NCBI GenBank assembly: GCA_949788275.1
Contig: OX460916.1
Location: 124,001 to 188,000, forward strand
DNA length: 64,000 bases
Origin: Weeksellaceae bacterium
GTDB lineage: Bacteria; Bacteroidota; Bacteroidia; Flavobacteriales; Weeksellaceae
Reading direction: 5' to 3'
Part shown: one piece after another, positions 63,365-64,000 of the stretch
Numbering within the stretch: position 1 is the first letter of the stretch
Layout: each line of letters starts with the position of its first letter
Notes under the pieces: generated by a model
Told to the model about the DNA's origin: nothing
Databases searched by the model: none
The model's input: the letters and a program-made list of their open reading frames with translations, nothing else
Made by a program: the position numbers and the translations under genes

Positions 63365-64000
63365 ATGTTAAGAGTAGCAGTTGTCGCAGGAGGCTATTCA
63401 GACGAAAGTGTTATTTCCCTGAAAAGTTGCGAGTTAATCTATGCGAGTTTAAATGAAACGACCTATGAGAGGGTTCGTGTACGCATCTTAAACGAAGGAT
63501 GGTATGCCGAAATAGACGGCCAAAAATACCCAATAGAAAAAGAAGATTTTAGCTATAACCAAAACGGAGAAAAGAAAACCTTCGATGTGGTTTTTAACAC
63601 CATTCATGGAACTCCCGGCGAAGATGGTTATTTACAGGCTTATTTTGAATTAATCGGTATGCCTTATACAGGTTGTCCTTTTTATCAATCGGCCCTAACT
63701 TTTAACAAGAAAGATTGCATTGCAGTGCTTAGTAAATACGGTATTCCACACGCACAATCGGTCTACGTACACCAAGGCGATTTATACAATGCCGAAACCA
63801 TAACCAATGTGGTCGGTCTACCTTGTTTTGTAAAACCAAACCGATCGGGTTCTAGTTTAGGAATTTCGAAAGTAGCCAAGGTAGAAGATTTTGAAGCCGC
63901 CATGCAAAAAGCCTTTAAAGAAGATCACGAAGTTTTAATAGAATCTTTTTTAGATGGTGTAGAAGTTTCAGTGGGGGTCTTTAAATACCGCGGTGAAACC
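63365..64000 (+). CDS. ddl: D-alanine--D-alanine ligase (3' partial)
   Basis: 212 codons are visible before the window ends, all open. The N-terminal domain has VAVVAGGYSDESVISLKS and NTIHGTPGEDGYLQAYFE. The ATP-grasp domain has GCPFYQSALTFNKKDC and CFVKPNRSGSSLGISKV. It joins two D-alanines for peptidoglycan. It is divergent from the PASTA gene; the C-terminal active site lies outside the window. Confidence 0.95.
   Translation, partial: MLRVAVVAGGYSDESVISLKSCELIYASLNETTYERVRVRILNEGWYAEIDGQKYPIEKEDFSYNQNGEKKTFDVVFNTIHGTPGEDGYLQAYFELIGMPYTGCPFYQSALTFNKKDCIAVLSKYGIPHAQSVYVHQGDLYNAETITNVVGLPCFVKPNRSGSSLGISKVAKVEDFEAAMQKAFKEDHEVLIESFLDGVEVSVGVFKYRGET

Overview
The window looks like a chromosomal segment of a low-GC member of Bacteroidota, most likely order Flavobacteriales (the Empedobacter/Weeksella/Chryseobacterium neighbourhood is a guess). 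The grounds are a type IX secretion C-terminal domain, a GLPGLI-family protein, TAnnTTTG-type -7 promoter elements, a lipid-A/Kdo gene (waaA), a class A RNase P RNA and the overall gene families. Genus cannot be fixed from the sequence alone.

Region 1 (1-16,300) is accessory. After the 3' end of a lamin-tail/T9SS protein comes a 2,242-residue SpvB/FG-GAP/RHS polymorphic toxin with its probable immunity gene. Behind it is a graveyard-like array of toxin-immunity cassettes that share a GTGAEVVAAKGG-type junction. It holds a headless toxin, a small signal-peptide toxin with a colicin E5-like RNase end, a frameshifted E5-like toxin, a broken HNH-type toxin with a DUF2019 immunity protein, and a further toxin/immunity pair displaced by an IS21 element. 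Immunity genes are intact while most toxin genes lack a proper start or are frame-broken. Cassette tails (a conserved terminator plus a convergent XRE regulator) recur three times in progressively decayed form. A relic IS21 end truncates a second copy of the last immunity gene.

Region 2 (16,300-34,300) is housekeeping: rnpB, a split transketolase with an unrelated secreted-protein gene between its halves, proC, a sodium/solute symporter, recR, a GT2 glycosyltransferase, psd-cdsA-LUD, ftsH-rsfS, birA, idi, a QueD/PTPS-like gene, a peroxiredoxin, a YiiX-like hydrolase and gcvT.

Region 3 (34,300-47,150) has three tandem secreted paralogues starting with a Q(V/I)GI motif, two small membrane-protein genes, uvrC, an AddA/RecB-like helicase-nuclease, a BlaI/M56 regulatory pair with a visible TACA/TGTA operator, and a decayed hipBA toxin-antitoxin module whose HipA has lost its whole middle.

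Region 4 (47,150-64,000) carries a TetR-MFP-RND-TolC efflux operon, waaA, a DegT-type sugar aminotransferase, galE, an NlpE-like lipoprotein, lipA, a GLPGLI protein, cinA, rluD, a PASTA protein and the 5' part of ddl. Four dispersed copies of one structured intergenic repeat of about 115 bp (R1-R4) sit at 16,047, 38,368, 46,080 and 61,048; this repeat family and the toxin-cassette array are the two most interesting things in the window.
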